Origin: Clostridia bacterium
GTDB lineage: Bacteria > Bacillota > Clostridia > Monoglobales > Monoglobaceae
Reading direction: 5' to 3'
NCBI GenBank assembly: GCA_017503225.1
Contig: JAFVTM010000012.1
Span: forward strand, 1-35,308
Length of the DNA: 35,308 bases
Part shown: piece after piece, positions 32,921 through 35,308 of the stretch
How positions within the stretch are numbered: the stretch's first letter is position 1
How the letters are laid out: every line of letters starts with the position of its first letter
Notes under the pieces: generated by a model
What the model was told of the DNA's origin: nothing
Seen by the model: the letters and a program-made list of their open reading frames with translations, nothing else
Database searches by the model: none
Made by a program: the position numbers and the translations under genes

Positions 32921-34357
32921 ATGATTGATTTGCGTTATGATGATAAAATAAAAGAATGGATAGAAGAAAACAAAGATGAAATTCTCAGGAAGTGGATTGA
33001 AATCTGCAAAATTCCTGCCATAAAGGGCGAAGCAAAGAAAGGCGCTCCTTTTGGCGAGGAATGTGCAAAAGCACTCAAAGTATGCGCTTCTCTTTTCGAA
33101 AATGAAGGCTTTGAAACCAAAATTTTTGAGGAATCGGGGTATGCTTTGGCGGACTTTGGCGATGGAGAAAAGACAATAGCCCTTTTTGGACATAGCGACG
33201 TTGTTCCCGTGGGGGATGGTTGGCTTTATACCGAGCCGTTTGAACCCAAAATAATCGACGGAACACTTATCGGCAGAGGCGTTGAGGACAACAAATCGGG
33301 GATAATTGCATCTCTTTGTGCCATGAAGTTTTTGAAAGATAATAATGTTCCCATAAAGAGCAAAATAAGAGCCTTTGTAGGTTCCGAAGAAGAAACAGGA
33401 ATGTCCGACATAAAGGCGTTTTCCAAGGAACAGGATATGCCCCAGGTGTCATTGGTGCTTGACGCAGACTTTCCTTGCAGCGTAGGAGAAAAAGGGATTT
33501 GTCATCTTGTTGCAACAAGCGGTGAGAAATGTCAGGATATTATTGATATCAGCGGCGGCGAGGCATTCAATGTGGTGCTTGACAAAGTGAAGATAACAAT
33601 TAAATATTCTGCTGACCTTGAAAGTGAGCTTTCTTCAAAAATAGCCGCGGACGATACTTTTGAAATAGAGAAAAATGGAAATCACATAATTCTTTTGGCA
33701 AAAGGTATGGCAAAACATGCGGCAGAGCCCGAGGGCTCTGTGAATGCAATGCATAAGGCGGCACAGCTTCTTTGCGAGTGCTGCTCGCTTTGTGAAAATG
33801 ACAGGAAAATTATGACAGAGGTCGCAAAAGCTTTGGGGTGTCCGTTTGGTACCACTATGAGCCTTGCGCATAATGATATAAGATTTGGGAAACTCACTTT
33901 TGTAAATGGAATAGCATCTTTAAAAGACGGATATGTTGAACTTTCTTTTGACACCAGATATGGCTCAACATTGAGTCCTGATACACTCGAAAAAAATGTT
34001 GAAGAAAGCTTTGGGAAAATGGGCTGGAAAGCAACTATTAAAAACAATATGCCCGGATTTTCTATTGATGATGACAGCCCCATCCCCGAGATACTTGCGG
34101 ATATATATAATGCTGTTACGGGATTTGATGAAAAACCTATCAGGCTTGGCGGCGGAACTTATGCAAGGCATATAAAAAATGCATTTTCAGTGGGGACAGT
34201 TACTAAGCGTGCCGACAGAAATACGCCTTTTATGGAAATGCCCAAGGGACACGGTGGTGTTCATCAAAAGGACGAAAAAATAGACATCGAAGGATTTTTC
34301 GATGCCCTGAGAATTATTATACATTATATAATCAATATTGATGGCTGCATAAAATAA
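32921..34357 (+). CDS. M20-family metallopeptidase (PepV-like dipeptidase)
   Basis: A 478-residue M20 peptidase. Signs are the metal-binding His91 in LFGHSDVVPVGDGW, GRGVEDNKSGIIASL, the general base in GSEEETGMSD (Glu156-158), DADFPCSVGEKG, HAAEPEGSVNA, and the late GGGTYARHIKNAFSVG and HGGVHQKDE motifs. Length and the internal lid domain fit PepV/Sapep-type dipeptidases that cut Xaa-Xaa dipeptides with a free N-terminus. ATG at 32921 follows AAGAGGAAG and lies 16 bases after the LtaS-like gene, so they are probably one transcript. Confidence 0.92.
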   Translation: MIDLRYDDKIKEWIEENKDEILRKWIEICKIPAIKGEAKKGAPFGEECAKALKVCASLFENEGFETKIFEESGYALADFGDGEKTIALFGHSDVVPVGDGWLYTEPFEPKIIDGTLIGRGVEDNKSGIIASLCAMKFLKDNNVPIKSKIRAFVGSEEETGMSDIKAFSKEQDMPQVSLVLDADFPCSVGEKGICHLVATSGEKCQDIIDISGGEAFNVVLDKVKITIKYSADLESELSSKIAADDTFEIEKNGNHIILLAKGMAKHAAEPEGSVNAMHKAAQLLCECCSLCENDRKIMTEVAKALGCPFGTTMSLAHNDIRFGKLTFVNGIASLKDGYVELSFDTRYGSTLSPDTLEKNVEESFGKMGWKATIKNNMPGFSIDDDSPIPEILADIYNAVTGFDEKPIRLGGGTYARHIKNAFSVGTVTKRADRNTPFMEMPKGHGGVHQKDEKIDIEGFFDALRIIIHYIINIDGCIK

Positions 34358-34361
34358 AATG

Positions 34362-34395
34362 AAAAGGATGGAACGAAAGTTTCATCCTTTTTTAA
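34362..34395. terminator. bidirectional terminator between M20 and MATE genes
   Basis: AAAAGGATGGAAC (34362-34374) pairs with GTTTCATCCTTTT (34379-34391) with one G-T pair and a GAAA loop, followed by T. The MATE stop codon (34382-34384) is inside the stem. Confidence 0.88.
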
Positions 34396-35308
34396 ATATT
34401 TTTTTCCTCACAAAGTAATAAACAATCATAGCGACAATACTTGATGAACCCCAAGTCAAAGGATAGGAATAATAAACCATCTGGAGTGTTGGGCGCAGTG
34501 GAAAGACGCATAAAACCCAAGCCACTCTGAGCAGACAGATGCAAACTACATTTATGCACATTGAGATGATTGCTCTGCCGATGCCCTTGAGAACTCCGCC
34601 AAGTACCTGATTTGGTACATGAATAATGTAGCTGTAAATAACGATAGACATTTTCAGCATTGCGGCACTTACCACTACCTCACGGGATGCATCATCAGCA
34701 AAGAGCCCCAAAAGTGGTCTTCCAAATAAAATCATAAGAAAGGCAAAAGCCCCTGCGCCTACAAAGGCACAGCACATAGCGACTTTTGTCACTGAATCAA
34801 TCCGTTTGAATTTTCCGGCCCCCATATTCTGACCAACAAAGGTTACAACGCCCTGTTCCACCGAGGATAAAAGCAAAAAACCAAATATCTCAAGGTTGCT
34901 GGCAACAACATTTCCGGCTATTGCAATTTTTCCAAAGGAATTTATGGCTGTCTGGATAATAACATTTGAAAGGCTGAACATACAGCCGTTAAGTCCTGAT
35001 GGAATACCGGTTGCAGCAATTTTAAGGAGTTGACTTTTGTGAATGCGGATATGGGATGCTTTAAGACAAAACTCGTTTTTTGACTTTAGGAGAATTGTGA
35101 TTACTGCTATTGCTGAAATTACCTGTGATGCAATAGTTCCAATTGCAACGCCGATAACGCCTAGGTTCAGCACAATCACGCAGAAGAGATTAAGTGCAAC
35201 ATTTGCAATTCCTGAAAAAGCAAGGATGTAAAGAGGTCTTTTGGTGTCACCTGCGGCACGGAGAATTGCAGCACCGAAGTTGTAAAGCAGTGAAGCGGGA
35301 GCTCCTAA
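34382..35308 (-). CDS. MATE-family efflux transporter, N-terminal part outside window
   Basis: The minus-strand frame is open to the right edge, so the start is missing; 308 residues are visible, about the last two thirds of a MATE protein of 440-460 residues. Seen near the edge are SLLYNFGAAILRAAGDTKRPLYILAFSGIANVALNLF, a MATE hallmark, then GVIGVAIGTIASQVISA, IPSGLNGCMFSLSNVIIQTAINSFG, GFLLLSSVEQGVVTFVGQNMGAGK and multiple membrane helices. Such pumps export drugs or metabolites using a sodium or proton gradient. The substrate cannot be told. Confidence 0.93.
   Translation of the reverse strand, partial: LGAPASLLYNFGAAILRAAGDTKRPLYILAFSGIANVALNLFCVIVLNLGVIGVAIGTIASQVISAIAVITILLKSKNEFCLKASHIRIHKSQLLKIAATGIPSGLNGCMFSLSNVIIQTAINSFGKIAIAGNVVASNLEIFGFLLLSSVEQGVVTFVGQNMGAGKFKRIDSVTKVAMCCAFVGAGAFAFLMILFGRPLLGLFADDASREVVVSAAMLKMSIVIYSYIIHVPNQVLGGVLKGIGRAIISMCINVVCICLLRVAWVLCVFPLRPTLQMVYYSYPLTWGSSSIVAMIVYYFVRKKIFKKG

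Overview
The window looks like chromosome of a spore-forming Clostridia-type Firmicute of moderate G+C, probably an uncultured gut or anaerobic lineage. The evidence is a SpoIIE gene with a Spo0A-type box in its promoter, AGGAGG-type ribosome sites throughout, TTG and GTG starts set by such sites, a WalR-like regulator next to rlmH, a trmN6-rsmI pair, and a YabE-like G5/3D protein. No rRNA, tRNA, CRISPR array, transposase or integrase was seen.

Positions 1-8806 are the right-hand part of a siphovirus-type prophage or phage-tail element, read left to right: tail-completion protein (cut by the window edge), major tail protein, two overlapping tail-assembly genes (the second Gp15-like), a short tape-measure candidate, Dit, a Gp37-like tail protein, three baseplate or fibre proteins plus a small accessory protein, holin and amidase. 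Head, replication and integration genes must lie to the left if the element is complete. No attachment site could be identified.

Positions 8807-19867 are core chromosome: recD2 behind a consensus promoter, a convincing minus-strand small RNA gene of about 160 nt, a small helical ferritin-like protein, eno, spoIIE with a Spo0A box, a membrane protein overlapping bioY, then a minus-strand set of tatD, an aminotransferase and an Lrp/AsnC regulator with a 21-bp palindrome in its leader.

Positions 19868-29690 are mostly envelope control. A LysM-G5-M23 peptidase is followed by a WalR-like response regulator without a partner kinase and by rlmH. A G5/3D (YabE-like) protein converges on them. Next come trmN6, rsmI, a complete two-component pair and HtrA. 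The leader of the M23 gene holds the most striking unexplained structure: two consecutive units (20025-20098 and 20114-20189), each a 5-bp stem closing over three nearly perfect hairpins, that is, two tandem four-way junctions.

Positions 29691-35308 hold a TRIC/UPF0126 channel, a very A+T-rich orphan membrane-anchored protein, an LtaS-type lipoteichoic acid synthase-like sulfatase, an M20 dipeptidase and a truncated MATE transporter. The orphan gene and the LtaS-like gene each carry a pair of Spo0A-type boxes at 10-bp spacing, and share an identical 16-bp block at the promoter. Together with spoIIE this suggests that wall-polymer synthesis here is tied to the sporulation switch.

All functions are read from sequence motifs and gene order by eye; no database search was run.
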